A DNA stretch of 64,000 nt from Bacillus sp. EB106-08-02-XG196 (GCF_013396335.1 NZ_JABWSY010000017.1:1-64000); one strand, 5' to 3'. Shown: positions 18,301 through 26,724, counted from the first letter of the stretch. Translations and numbers: made by a program. Notes: generated by a model from the letters alone, not told the origin.

Positions 18301-20284
18301 TAACCCCATTAAAATGAATATCAGGTTTGCCCGTATCAATCGTAATGGTTTTCGTTAAAATCGTCTCATTCCCAGCTTTATCTTTAGAATCTACTGATAT
18401 TTCATAGACTCCATCTTCTTTCAATAAATGTTGTGTTACAACGTTTTCACCATCTTGAACGAATGGATCAATCACATATTCTTGTCCATTTTTCTTTACA
18501 CTTACGTTGTAAAACTCATGATGTTTATCAGTTACCGTTATTTTTACCGTTTTCTCGCCATCAACCACTCGTTCATCTTCTGCCATTACCGTATCATCAA
18601 GGGTAACAACCGCTTTCGGATTGGTATTATCAATTGTAAAAGAAACTGATTTTGCTGGTGCAGCTTGTCCAAGTTTATCGGTTGAATTGAGGGTAATTCT
18701 ATATTTTCCTTCAGCGGTAAAGGTGTGTCTCGCCACCGCTTTTGCGTCTGATACGCTATTCAACTGAATACTTTCTGAATAGGCCGCTCCATCCTTCTCT
18801 ACCTTTAAAGCTGTTTGCTTTAAATCAAGAGTTAAATCTTCAACTGATACCGTTACTTCCTTTTTGTTTTTATCAGAGTTGTAAAATTCTCCCGCCTTTA
18901 CTCCTGTGATTTCCAGTGTTGGGGCAGACTTATCAATAATAAACGTCACTTTTTTAGCTGCGGTATTCCCTGCTTTATCGGTGGCGCTTAAATCAAGGAC
19001 ATAAACACCTTCCTCGGTAAAAGAATGTGTTTTGTAGGCATCTTCACCCTTATAAGTAATTACTTGGTTTCCTGCCGTTATCTTAAGCTCTGTATTACTT
19101 TCATCGACATTGGCATCGGTCACACTGATTACTGCTTCTTTGGATTCACTGTATTCACCTTGATCATTAACACCGTTAATGGCTAGGCCCGGTGCTGTTT
19201 GATCAATCGTAAAACTCGTGACTCCTAACTGATGTCCTGGATCCATATTTTGTCGATCTTTTACTGTTACACTTACCTTGTAAGCACCATCCTCCGTCAA
19301 GGAAAGGACAGCATTTTTACCTTTACTCTCGAAACTCTTCACTTCTGTTGTCTTTTCTCCATTAATCATCTTCTCAATGGATGCCGTTGCCTCATAAATA
19401 AGAATGTCACTCTCAATTATCAGTTCAACATTTTTATACAAACCACTGTCGTTTTTATCTTTTATTGTTAATCGTGGACCTTGTTTCACGATACCAAAAT
19501 TTACTTTTGTTGAATCACTTTTATTTCCTGCTTTATCAGCGGCAACAATCGTTACTTCATAAAACCCAGTATTTTCAAAGGTTAGGGACGTTTCATTCTC
19601 TTTCCAGACAGGTGCTTGTACAGGTTCGTAGGCAATCCCATCTTTTAAAATTGAAATCGTATCCTTCCCAGGAGTAAAGCTGCTGTCATTTACTTTAATA
19701 CTCAAGGAGACTGGCTTGTTTGTAAACCCGCCTTCCTCAAATCTGCCATCTTCAAACATAGGAGTAACATTTACTATAGGTTTAGTGGCATCTCGATCAA
19801 TTGTAAACGTGTTAGTTGAAACAGGGATATTCCATGCATTCTCCTCTGCAAATTCCACCGACACCTGTAAACGGCCATCGATGCTATCTGGCTGTAATGG
19901 AATTGTGACCAAATACTCCCCTAAAAAACCTAGCTCCGGATCCTTTATTTCCTCGACTTTTGCTGTTGGGACTTCACTGCCTAGGTAAGCAGCTTTAACA
20001 ACAAACGGTGCTTCTGCTGTAACACCTTCACCCTGACTGTTATTCTCAAAGTCTTCCTTTAAATCTACCTTAAAGGTAATACTACTTTTATTCGTCATCC
20101 AGTCTGGCTGATCCATCGATTCCATATCCCATTTGTCTTCATTAAACACGATAAACCGCTTTGCCCCATCCAGCGAAAATGCATTTGTGCCAAATACAAA
20201 CACTGAAATGAGCAAAAGGCTAATCGTTAAAGTCCAGATGACCTTCTTTTTACTTTTATACTTTCTAGCTATACTATCTGCCAT
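15398..20284 (-). CDS. giant Ig-repeat surface protein, single-pass at both ends
   Basis: 1628 residues. An N-terminal signal-anchor (WTLTISLLLISVFVFGTNAF) is followed by about 15 bacterial Ig-like repeats of 90-110 residues, each joined by a linker of the form FTIDxTxPxxxITGV. A C-terminal helix (LIGLFGLMGMGITVLV) is followed by RRKK. No LPXTG motif is seen, so it is probably membrane-anchored, with the repeats projecting through the wall. It is the last gene of the secretion run, 15 bases after a small membrane protein, which suggests a structural, adhesive or wall-spanning role for that system; this is inference. AGGGGAG stands eight to nine bases before the ATG. Confidence 0.85.
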   Translation of the reverse strand: MADSIARKYKSKKKVIWTLTISLLLISVFVFGTNAFSLDGAKRFIVFNEDKWDMESMDQPDWMTNKSSITFKVDLKEDFENNSQGEGVTAEAPFVVKAAYLGSEVPTAKVEEIKDPELGFLGEYLVTIPLQPDSIDGRLQVSVEFAEENAWNIPVSTNTFTIDRDATKPIVNVTPMFEDGRFEEGGFTNKPVSLSIKVNDSSFTPGKDTISILKDGIAYEPVQAPVWKENETSLTFENTGFYEVTIVAADKAGNKSDSTKVNFGIVKQGPRLTIKDKNDSGLYKNVELIIESDILIYEATASIEKMINGEKTTEVKSFESKGKNAVLSLTEDGAYKVSVTVKDRQNMDPGHQLGVTSFTIDQTAPGLAINGVNDQGEYSESKEAVISVTDANVDESNTELKITAGNQVITYKGEDAYKTHSFTEEGVYVLDLSATDKAGNTAAKKVTFIIDKSAPTLEITGVKAGEFYNSDKNKKEVTVSVEDLTLDLKQTALKVEKDGAAYSESIQLNSVSDAKAVARHTFTAEGKYRITLNSTDKLGQAAPAKSVSFTIDNTNPKAVVTLDDTVMAEDERVVDGEKTVKITVTDKHHEFYNVSVKKNGQEYVIDPFVQDGENVVTQHLLKEDGVYEISVDSKDKAGNETILTKTITIDTGKPDIHFNGVKHQEHYNSETVDVTVSVNDFTFDKKKTTLEMTRTNGDQVTELKPGSWDIYDYLKWLYKGEMNLTFTEEGVYQLKVTAEDRFGKTSSKTVEFTIDRTPPKVEITGINQGAFVKSGEVVIGVNEYYYETNHVTVTVRKDDSEKEETFVNSGEISDLALKFTEDGDYQIKVSAEDKAGNKATAEASDLELMFTVDSIKPVIDIIDMNTNAAVKNHSYDAESKPVSIFVNEHNFANNKVQYEVIEKNTVTNESKSIWIGDWRNFAEISSLTYNFKDDYEYSIKVISEDAAGNKADEKSVTFTIDTINPLLATDGIEDDRNYQSTKASFWVKDTNIDISNTKLNVLKDGEPYSIGDIALSYNTEGALSYTFKEEGNYTVTLESSDKAKRKSIHGPIRFIIDSTKPVVKVEGVEDHSFNPANKNVTVSINEKNFSTNNVEMAVTKDNKSYDLGNFITNQKQLSIIGHHFTQDGLYSILVKSIDKAGNGPVTVNRTFTIDKTKPAIEITGVNQDAFYNEDKQVNVAIRDVNIDLNKVTVTRDGARYNMGAFSVSHNTASLSHNFSGEGNYDVLVEATDKAGNSFSQQVSFTIDKTKPVITPKFKGQNRVIKDGEYINEIFTPEFALDQKDDSIVSVTLNGANTGRTAPTASKEMAYHFNVLARDKAGNETTLEIRFTVDTTKPTLSITGILDGFFNENLEPVVTYSDIHLDSSRTSVTLNGAPYKNGTKLDLEKDYVFKATVTDLANNVSARTIVFTIDKTSPVIKFKEPVSNRYFNKDIIPELLIEDLNEYDIIALTLDGREYNLGDPITSDGKHVLFFEVKDKAGNIKQLSVEFIIDKKAPKVIYDGIQQNEQYYEAVKAEIRLDNPSDSIKSIMVNGKVSNLDKSTDENGITVFTSTFSEINSYKVEVTAVDDAENETTTVIPFEIVEKTALVKFYENKPLFAGSLIGLFGLMGMGITVLVRRKKTAAVEE

Positions 20285-20299
20285 TCTACTAAACTCCCC

Positions 20300-20743
20300 T
20301 TAGATAATCGTGTTGGAATGAACTACGATCACATCTACTTCTTTTTTGAAAAGGTCCTTTTCTTCTATTAACAATGAAGTTTCCTCCACATCCGCCGATA
20401 AAACCGTTGTTTCATCAAAGTCAGCTGTTAACAATGAGGTTTCTTCGATATATCCATCACCAAGTAAGGCTGTTTCCTCAACCCCGCCGCTCATAAGCTC
20501 CGTCTCTTGCCTAGCTGCAGCCTCCCTGGCATATTGCTTTTTTAACCTGATTCCTTTTGTCAGCACCTTTTCATTTGAATCTTCCTGGGCTTTTTTCTTT
20601 TTATGTAATCCTTTCCGAAGGCTTATACCTGTTAAGTCCTCGACCACTTGCGCAATACCCATTTTGACGTAGAGAATAATCGAGATGACCAGGGTAATCA
20701 GCGCACATGTCATTCCTCCGTAAAGCATAATCTGGTACTCCAT
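20300..20743 (-). CDS. small membrane protein with five evenly spaced acidic-Thr motifs
   Basis: Not a family I recognise. 147 residues: one N-terminal helix (about 8-27), a basic stretch (about 43-70), then a tail with QETELM, EETALL, EETSLL, DETTVL and EETSLL, with threonines at about 81, 91, 102, 112 and 122. The 10-11 residue spacing and the acidic-Thr-x-hydrophobic pattern resemble the ETTS phospho-motif of GarA-type FHA partners. It lies between the kinase gene and the Ig-repeat gene, 15 bases from each, in a run that also encodes two FHA proteins and a phosphatase. I infer a phospho-dependent membrane scaffold; there is no direct evidence. Confidence 0.8.
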   Translation of the reverse strand: MEYQIMLYGGMTCALITLVISIILYVKMGIAQVVEDLTGISLRKGLHKKKKAQEDSNEKVLTKGIRLKKQYAREAAARQETELMSGGVEETALLGDGYIEETSLLTADFDETTVLSADVEETSLLIEEKDLFKKEVDVIVVHSNTII

Positions 20744-20757
20744 TTCCCTTCCCCTTT

Positions 20758-22701
20758 CTAGTTAATACTAAGGTTATCAAACCTCCTTTTTAGCTTTTTA
20801 AAGGCTTCATCCTCTCCTGCTCCATCCAGTGCCTTTGCTTGTTCATAAACAAGCTTCACGGCTTGATATTTTCTGCTGCCTTCTTCCTTACTTTGTTCAA
20901 TATCTAACAATAGATTTCCAAGTTTGACATACGCTTCGATACTTTTTGGATTGGCTTTTATCGCGTCTTGGAATTTCTCAACCGCACGGGCTGTGTCACC
21001 CATTTCTTGATAAATCACACCTATTTTGACTAAAATTTCTTCTTCATTACTTGCATTTAAGTCCAAAAGGTTCTGATAATGTTCGATTGCCTCTTCATAA
21101 TCTTCCCTGGCAGCTAATCTATCCTTTGAATTTACACCTCTGCTATAGAAAGCCTGCGCTAATTTTTGTTCAAAATCCACTTCATACTTAATTAATAAGT
21201 TCTCATTTTGTACTAACCGCAGCACTTCGTACGCTTTTTCAACGATTTCAATAGCTTTTGTATTGGCATCGGAAATTTGTCCTTTATAGGAGATGTAAAT
21301 ATTCGTTAAAGAATTATAGTTATCAATTTTCTTTCGTTCATTTGGCAGCCTATCATTAAACGTTTCAAACTCTAGTAGATATTCGGAGAACCTTTTATAG
21401 TCAATATTCATCGAAATCATCGTTGTTGCCAATGCTTCATAATACTGGGCGTCTGGAATTTCCTTCGGATCGACCCGATTAAAATGCTTTAGTGCCTCCG
21501 AGTAGTTATGTTTGATATCGAAATACGTCATCCCCATCTTAAAGCGGACCTCATTATTCTCATGGATATTTCCGTACTCATCCTCGATATAGGCTTCTAT
21601 CTTTGCTAGTCCCGTATCTGTTTCATTTCGATTGCTATATAAATCTAGTAAATTAATGTATGCCTCTGCCCGGTCTTTATCGACCGTTGTGATTGCTTTT
21701 TCTAACATTTCAATGGCTTTCTTATCCTCGCCATCCATTGCATAAACCGAGCTATCATTGACTAAGCTCATATAATCCTGGAACTGCGTATTTTTCACGC
21801 CTTTATAGCCAAACAGTGTTGTGGTCGTAAAGGCAAGGCACAGGACAACCGGAATAAGAAAGAGTGAGAGCTTCCTCTTCAGCTTGTTCTTATACCCTGC
21901 TGTCAGCTTGTTAATATTTTCAAGATCGTAGGATAGCTCACTGCAGCTTTGATAGCGGTTCGTTGGCTCCGATTGAGTGGCTTTGATAATAATATGTTCA
22001 AGACCTTCCGGCAGACTAGCATCCCAATGGCGGATTGGCTTAAGCTCAAATGGCGGCTCATTTATACTCTTACCGGTGACAAGATGATACAAGGTAACCC
22101 CTAAGCTATAAATATCCGTGCGCGCGTCGGTCTGTTTGCCTGACATTTGCTCGGGTGCCGCATAGGATTTCGTTCCTAAATTAGTCGTATCCGTAGAACT
22201 CTCAACCTTGAATTCCCTTGCAATCCCAAAGTCAATCAGCTTAATTTTCCCTTCAGGGGTAAGCATAATATTATCTGGTTTCATATCCCGATAAATAATC
22301 GGGTACGGTTTTCTTGTATGTAAGTACTCTAGAACTTCACTTAACTGCCTTGCCCAATCAATGACCTGATTCGCTGAAATAGTCTTTTCTCGTTTCAGCT
22401 TCTCTTTTAAAGACTCCCCTTCAATATAGTCCATGACCACATAGATATCGCCTTCAGATTCAATAATATCGTAGATTTTTGGCAGCGCTCCATGGTCAAG
22501 AACTTTAAGCATATTTGCCTCGACAATCAAACTGTTGATGAGAAGTTCGTTATTACTAGACGCCCTTTTCCGGATATCCTTTACCACTAAAGATTTGTTC
22601 AGCCTGTTATCCATTGCCAAATAAACGATACTCATTCCGCCGCGGCCAATTTCCTTTAATATTTCATATCTTTCATCGATTACCGACCCAATTTGTATCA
22701 A
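20758..22701 (-). CDS. Ser/Thr protein kinase with membrane helix and TPR-like extracytoplasmic domain
   Basis: 647 residues. The N-terminal Hanks-type kinase has G-loop IGRGGMS, Lys 41 (VVKDI), Glu 61, catalytic RDMKPDN (138-144), DFG (157-159) and APE (182-184), so it should be active. A membrane helix follows (about 277-298), then about 340 residues of TPR-like helical repeats (for example AVEKFQDAIKANPKSIEAYVKLG). This is the layout of EssB/YukC, which has a kinase-like cytoplasmic domain, a helix and an outer helical domain, but with catalytic residues intact. There are no PASTA repeats, so it is not PrkC. It is co-oriented with PP2C and FHA genes at 14-19 base gaps. Confidence 0.92.
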   Translation of the reverse strand: MIQIGSVIDERYEILKEIGRGGMSIVYLAMDNRLNKSLVVKDIRKRASSNNELLINSLIVEANMLKVLDHGALPKIYDIIESEGDIYVVMDYIEGESLKEKLKREKTISANQVIDWARQLSEVLEYLHTRKPYPIIYRDMKPDNIMLTPEGKIKLIDFGIAREFKVESSTDTTNLGTKSYAAPEQMSGKQTDARTDIYSLGVTLYHLVTGKSINEPPFELKPIRHWDASLPEGLEHIIIKATQSEPTNRYQSCSELSYDLENINKLTAGYKNKLKRKLSLFLIPVVLCLAFTTTTLFGYKGVKNTQFQDYMSLVNDSSVYAMDGEDKKAIEMLEKAITTVDKDRAEAYINLLDLYSNRNETDTGLAKIEAYIEDEYGNIHENNEVRFKMGMTYFDIKHNYSEALKHFNRVDPKEIPDAQYYEALATTMISMNIDYKRFSEYLLEFETFNDRLPNERKKIDNYNSLTNIYISYKGQISDANTKAIEIVEKAYEVLRLVQNENLLIKYEVDFEQKLAQAFYSRGVNSKDRLAAREDYEEAIEHYQNLLDLNASNEEEILVKIGVIYQEMGDTARAVEKFQDAIKANPKSIEAYVKLGNLLLDIEQSKEEGSRKYQAVKLVYEQAKALDGAGEDEAFKKLKRRFDNLSIN

Positions 22702-22719
22702 GTAAAACGCCCCCGCTGC

Positions 22720-23487
22720 TTACAAAACTTTTGCTGCTACAACCGAAATATTATCTACTTCTTTCCTTGCCTTGACTAACTCTACTAACTGAACAACTTT
22801 ACCTTTCAATTGCTGATCATTCTTTATCGTTTCTGGTTTGAGATTCAGCGCTAACTCTTCCTCCGTAATTTGATGGTAAAATCCATCCGAACATAACATA
22901 AACACCGTGTTTGCCTGGACATCACCCGTGGAAAAAACCACTTCAATTTCCTTTGTTGCCCCAACACATTGCAGCAGCACATTTCTGCGAGGATCCACTT
23001 TCGCCTGCTCTTCTGTTATGTTCCCGCGAGCCACTTCCCTCGCCACTACTGTTTGATCATTTGTCAGTTGGTTAAGAGAATTAGAAATGCTATATGCCCG
23101 GCTATCCCCAATTTGTGCAATATAATATTTGTTGTGAACGATCAAAAGTGCAGTTAGAGTAGTCCCTAATTTCACTTTTGAGGTCTCACCGTAATGGAGG
23201 ATTTTCTCATTCAATTGTTTAATGCACGTTTCTACTTCTGAATAGATTTCTTCCTCAATATGCTCTGAGTGCGACAGTCTTGGCATTTCCGCATCGAACC
23301 ACTCTGCCATTCCTCTAATGACTGTCGCACTTGCCAGTTCACCGTGCGACAAGCCTCCCATCCCATCACAGACGATGAAGAGAGCGACCGGACCTTTCGG
23401 AGTTTTGGCTGTCTTTAGTAACAAGGCATCTTGATTGGTTTTCTTTTTAATACCAACATCCGTATGGTGCGCTGTTAAAAATGCCAT
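22720..23487 (-). CDS. PP2C-family Ser/Thr protein phosphatase
   Basis: 255 residues covering a complete PPM/PP2C domain. Metal-binding motifs are present: KKTNQD (Asp 20), VCDGMGG (Asp 41), CSDGF and the C-terminal VDNISVV. It should reverse phosphorylation by the adjacent kinase. The pairing recalls prpC-prkC, but this is a separate locus tied to type VII secretion genes. Confidence 0.93.
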   Translation of the reverse strand: MAFLTAHHTDVGIKKKTNQDALLLKTAKTPKGPVALFIVCDGMGGLSHGELASATVIRGMAEWFDAEMPRLSHSEHIEEEIYSEVETCIKQLNEKILHYGETSKVKLGTTLTALLIVHNKYYIAQIGDSRAYSISNSLNQLTNDQTVVAREVARGNITEEQAKVDPRRNVLLQCVGATKEIEVVFSTGDVQANTVFMLCSDGFYHQITEEELALNLKPETIKNDQQLKGKVVQLVELVKARKEVDNISVVAAKVL

Positions 23488-23501
23488 TAGCTAACCTCCT
23501 T

Positions 23502-24359
23502 TTAAAACAATTTGAAAACAAATTCCTGATTAGCAAGCTTTATTCGATCTTCGTGTTTAATTTTGATCTTTTCATTTGGGGACAGTTTGACTCCGTTAAG
23601 ATAGCTGCCATTTCTTGAATGTTTGTCAATTAAAAAATATTCGCCATCAAAGGTAATCAATTCTGCATGGATCCGCCCCACCACTTTATTGTTCGAAGCA
23701 TAATCGGCTTGTTCAGGATCCCTTCCTAATTTAAAAACTTCTTTTGTTACAACAATTTTTTCACCTGTTGCCTCTTCAAGTAGAAATGGCTTTGGCAGCA
23801 TACCATTGTCTACCCCTAATGCAGTTGTACCTTCTTCTTGGTCGTCCCGCTCAGTAAATGTTCCTAAAACCGTTGTCCCCTCATCCGCAAGTGCCAATGC
23901 ACGCGTGATGAATCCCGGACTGTAAAAATTGGTGTTCGGTTCGGTAACAGCCTCTTTTTTATTTCCACTTCTGCCCGAAAACTCAATTAGTTTTTCTTTA
24001 AACTCCTGCAGCCGGAGTTCGGTGGTACAAGCAAGGTAATTATGAAGCTTGACGAAAAACTGCAAGTCGTCATTTTCATCATAGGAAGTCGAAGCAATTA
24101 ATTCTTTAAAGAATTCACTCATTGATACCTTTTCAAAGACATTATCTTTTACGGGAAGGTACATAAATACTAATCTATTTGAAAAGTGATCAAGAAAAAT
24201 ATGTTTCTTGTCTAGCAAAATGTTACCGAAATTTTCACTGTTTTTCTGTAATTCAGCTAAATGATCGACGATGTTTACTAAATGAGTCATCAGCTGTTCT
24301 TTCGTTAGCATCCCTGAAAAAAGTTTTTCCAAATCGGTTTTCATCCTAATCGTCTCCAT
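23502..24359 (-). CDS. FHA-domain protein with N-terminal DUF6382-like domain
   Basis: 285 residues. The C-terminal FHA domain (about 199-285) shows FKLGRDP, GRIHAEL and NGSYLNG, the phosphothreonine-binding features, with Gly in place of the usual Ser before Arg (VGRIHA). The N-terminal 125 residues look like the DUF6382 domain often joined to FHA in Firmicutes; assignment is from memory. The linker carries EGTTVLG and EGTTALG (Thr 162/163 and 178/179), resembling self-binding phospho-motifs. It probably reads the output of the adjacent kinase. Confidence 0.85.
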   Translation of the reverse strand: METIRMKTDLEKLFSGMLTKEQLMTHLVNIVDHLAELQKNSENFGNILLDKKHIFLDHFSNRLVFMYLPVKDNVFEKVSMSEFFKELIASTSYDENDDLQFFVKLHNYLACTTELRLQEFKEKLIEFSGRSGNKKEAVTEPNTNFYSPGFITRALALADEGTTVLGTFTERDDQEEGTTALGVDNGMLPKPFLLEEATGEKIVVTKEVFKLGRDPEQADYASNNKVVGRIHAELITFDGEYFLIDKHSRNGSYLNGVKLSPNEKIKIKHEDRIKLANQEFVFKLF

Positions 24360-24405
24360 CCTTAGGGTTTCATGTACCCGTTATTCCTTGCTCTTCGAAA
24401 TGGTG

Positions 24406-24444
24406 TTGTTCCTAACTCTCCTCTATAAAGAGAGTTAGGAACAA
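24406..24444. repeat. intercistronic perfect inverted repeat
   Basis: TTGTTCCTAACTCTC and GAGAGTTAGGAACAA form a near-perfect 15-bp stem with a short loop between the WXG100 gene and the FHA gene. There is no T run, so it may act as an mRNA stabiliser or processing site that uncouples substrate from kinase gene expression. Confidence 0.7.
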
Positions 24445-24457
24445 TCAACCTGCAGGC

Positions 24458-24760
24458 TTATTTAAATGCACTCGCGTTGCTGTTGATCGCTGATTCTGTA
24501 GAGTTATAGGCATTTACCGTTTGATCTAAAAACTTTGCATAGCTGTCCACGATTTCACGGAAGTTATCAAACTTTGGTGTAAGGGCATTGAAATTATTTC
24601 GAATCGTATTCGATGCATCACTATTCCATGAATTTGCTAAAGCATTCATTTCTCTCTTCATTTCATCTAATCTGCCCGTTAATTGCTGGTTTAAATTACG
24701 GATTTGATTGGCTGTACTGCTAACTTCATTTAAGGATATTTTGATTCCTTCAACTGCCAT
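24458..24760 (-). CDS. WXG100-like protein, variant turn motif
   Basis: 100-residue helical-hairpin protein of the ESAT-6/EsxA superfamily. Two long helices are joined at SWNSDA, so the W-x-G turn is W-N-S here. The start is the ATG at 24760 because AGGTGG stands five bases upstream; an in-frame GTG three codons earlier overlaps that signal. The C-terminal helix has YAKFLDQTVNAYNSTE, which lacks a clear YxxxD/E signal. Probably a secreted substrate or helper, possibly partner of the next WXG100 protein. Confidence 0.88.
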   Translation of the reverse strand: MAVEGIKISLNEVSSTANQIRNLNQQLTGRLDEMKREMNALANSWNSDASNTIRNNFNALTPKFDNFREIVDSYAKFLDQTVNAYNSTESAINSNASAFK

Positions 24761-24792
24761 GATTTCCACCTCACATTCACATTATGACTCTA

Positions 24793-25095
24793 TTAGTTCG
24801 TTAAACGTCTTGCTCCATTAATGACTTCATTTTGAGTGTCACGATAAGTACGTGCACTTACTTTTAAGAACTCAGAGTATTGCTTCATTAAACTCGTCAT
24901 CTGATTGAAATCATCCATAAATCCTTTAATCTGGTTTACATAAGCTAAATTATCAGTACCTTGCCAAGCAGCCTGCATCCCTTCAACCTCATTGAAAAGA
25001 GCTTTATAAACACGCTCATAATCAGCTGATTGCTGATCAATCTTCGCTGCAGCAGTGTCTAGCTTTGCTGGATCAACCGTGATTGTTCTTGCCAT
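24793..25095 (-). CDS. WXG100 family type VII secretion protein
   Basis: 100-residue helical-hairpin protein with a canonical WXG turn (AAWQGTDN) and a C-terminal YRDTQNE, which contains a YxxxxE-like export signal. AGGAGG stands eight bases before the ATG at 25095, the strongest ribosome binding site in the run, fitting a highly made substrate. It is paired with the W-N-S variant 32 bases downstream; the two may form a heterodimer as EsxA and EsxB do. Confidence 0.93.
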   Translation of the reverse strand: MARTITVDPAKLDTAAAKIDQQSADYERVYKALFNEVEGMQAAWQGTDNLAYVNQIKGFMDDFNQMTSLMKQYSEFLKVSARTYRDTQNEVINGARRLTN

Positions 25096-25135
25096 TCTTC
25101 TCACCTCCTTTAAAGTGCTGTCCGTGCTGGATCAA

Positions 25136-25327
25136 CTATATTTTCCTTAACTCATGCGTCACATTACGATACTTATTCGCAGCTTGCTGCAGGCTTGAGG
25201 CACTCTTCATTGAGCCAATTCCTTTAAACTCTCGGCCAAGACTGTGTGAGATATCCTCTAACTCTCTAGCAATCTCATTTATATCTGCGATAATACTACT
25301 AACCTTGTTTTGAACATTCTTATCCAT
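25136..25327 (-). CDS. small helical protein, possible effector partner
   Basis: 63 residues, almost entirely predicted helical (INEIARELEDISHSLGREF, LQQAANKYRNVTHELR), with no cysteine and no membrane segment. The start is the ATG at 25327, six bases after GGGGG; an in-frame GTG at 25345 lies upstream. Its size and place directly after the lipase-like gene resemble the small WXG100-like partners that bind the helical targeting domains of LXG toxins and of TslA. I do not recognise a named family. Confidence 0.75.
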   Translation of the reverse strand: MDKNVQNKVSSIIADINEIARELEDISHSLGREFKGIGSMKSASSLQQAANKYRNVTHELRKI

Positions 25328-25344
25328 TTTGTTCCCCCGAACCA

Positions 25345-26724
25345 CTACTGGATTGACCGTGCTTTATTCGCTAAAAGGGACTCGGTTCTTTCCAGCAGAG
25401 CTTTTACTTTATTCAAATAGGTAATATTTTGATTGATTGTGCCGTTAAACGTCGTTAAAATATCTGCTTTCAACACGTTGTCCAGCCCAAAGAGCCCTGC
25501 TTCAAAATACAAATCATCGATTCTATTATTCAAAGCACTCGTCTTTCGCTTTATAGCTTCTAATCTATCTGCATAATAGGACAATCTATGTAAATCCACC
25601 TTAAGATATGGTTCGACAGCGAAGCTGGTTCCCGTAAAGGCATTAACTGTCCTATTGAGAAGGCGGCGTTTCGCCATTTTTTTAACGGAACTGAAGAAAC
25701 CTTTTAGATCATCGATTACCTTGGAGGTGACATTCTTCAATCCAGAGATGAACGCTACACAGCCATCGCCCACAAGTTTCGCAGCTGCTTCCATGCCTTT
25801 CCAAGTAGTATGGATAACCATTAATGCTGCGTTTGTAATGGCTAACGCTGCCTTATAGGCTTCTCTTACTTCATTTACGGCATATACAATTGCAAACTTA
25901 ATTACCTCTGGATTAATATCATTAGGTGAAAAAATCGATCCTTGTCGGGACTTTTCAAATGAGCCATTTGCGAAGTTTACACTCGTTTCATAATGCGGAT
26001 AAAATGGATCATCATAGTCCTCATTATTAATCGCAACTGTCTTATCTACATAAGGTGCAAACCCTAGATCATGTACAAAGTCACCTTCATAGGCAATAAA
26101 ATCAAATTTATTACTTTTTAATGCTTCTTGTTGTTCCTCGGTTAAACTTGGCCAAAATAATGGAGCACCGTTGACCACATAGCCACTAGGGTGATCAGCT
26201 AAGTTATTTACAAAAACATATGAAGCTAAATTGCCACCCTTTGAATGACCAACGATTAACTTTTCTCCCGCTACACCCTTTACAAATTCCTCATAGAAGT
26301 GATTGGCTTCCTTTTGCTGCTCGATTTCATTTCCAATCCCCGCGGATCCATTTGATACCCAATCTGTTTTAAAATGGTCCCAATTTTTAAAATCCTCACT
26401 GCCTCGATAAACCGCTGCTGCATTACCTGCTTTATCACCCCATGCATAGCCAACAAAGCCTGATTCCGACTCGCCGCCCATCGTTGGATTGTTGTTCTGA
26501 TACCCCTGGAGCGTAACCTCAGCCAACCCGGAGTTTTTGTATGTATCAGAAGTAAAATACCCCTCAAGCTTGATTCTTCTGGCCTCTCCGCCGTTATTGG
26601 GAGTTCGCATTGCTTCCTCCCATATTTCCTTAACCTTCAAGCCAGATAAATCTCCTGGTAAGTCAAAATAAGATAACTGGAGAAGAACATTTTTCTCTTC
26701 ATCATTTAAGTTAGAAAGTGACAT
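25345..26724 (-). CDS. lipase-like candidate effector with C-terminal helical domain
   Basis: 459 residues. The N-terminal about 260 residues are an alpha/beta-hydrolase of the DUF2974/Mbeg1-like lipase kind with nucleophile elbow GHSKGGN (Ser 161); possible acid and base are in EGDFVHD and YPHYETS. The C-terminal 190 residues are helical (SYYADRLEAIKRKTSALNNR, NITYLNKVKALLERTESLL). Catalytic domain first and helical targeting domain last is the reverse of LXG toxins and matches the layout of S. aureus TslA. It is flanked by a lipoprotein gene (5-base gap) and a small helical protein gene. No signal peptide. Secretion through the system is inferred. Confidence 0.82.
   Translation of the reverse strand: MSLSNLNDEEKNVLLQLSYFDLPGDLSGLKVKEIWEEAMRTPNNGGEARRIKLEGYFTSDTYKNSGLAEVTLQGYQNNNPTMGGESESGFVGYAWGDKAGNAAAVYRGSEDFKNWDHFKTDWVSNGSAGIGNEIEQQKEANHFYEEFVKGVAGEKLIVGHSKGGNLASYVFVNNLADHPSGYVVNGAPLFWPSLTEEQQEALKSNKFDFIAYEGDFVHDLGFAPYVDKTVAINNEDYDDPFYPHYETSVNFANGSFEKSRQGSIFSPNDINPEVIKFAIVYAVNEVREAYKAALAITNAALMVIHTTWKGMEAAAKLVGDGCVAFISGLKNVTSKVIDDLKGFFSSVKKMAKRRLLNRTVNAFTGTSFAVEPYLKVDLHRLSYYADRLEAIKRKTSALNNRIDDLYFEAGLFGLDNVLKADILTTFNGTINQNITYLNKVKALLERTESLLANKARSIQ

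Noticed and set aside
20758..22701. PrkC-type PASTA kinase
   Set aside because: The outer domain has TPR-like helical repeats and no PASTA domain, and the gene is not next to rsgA or a prpC-fmt cluster.
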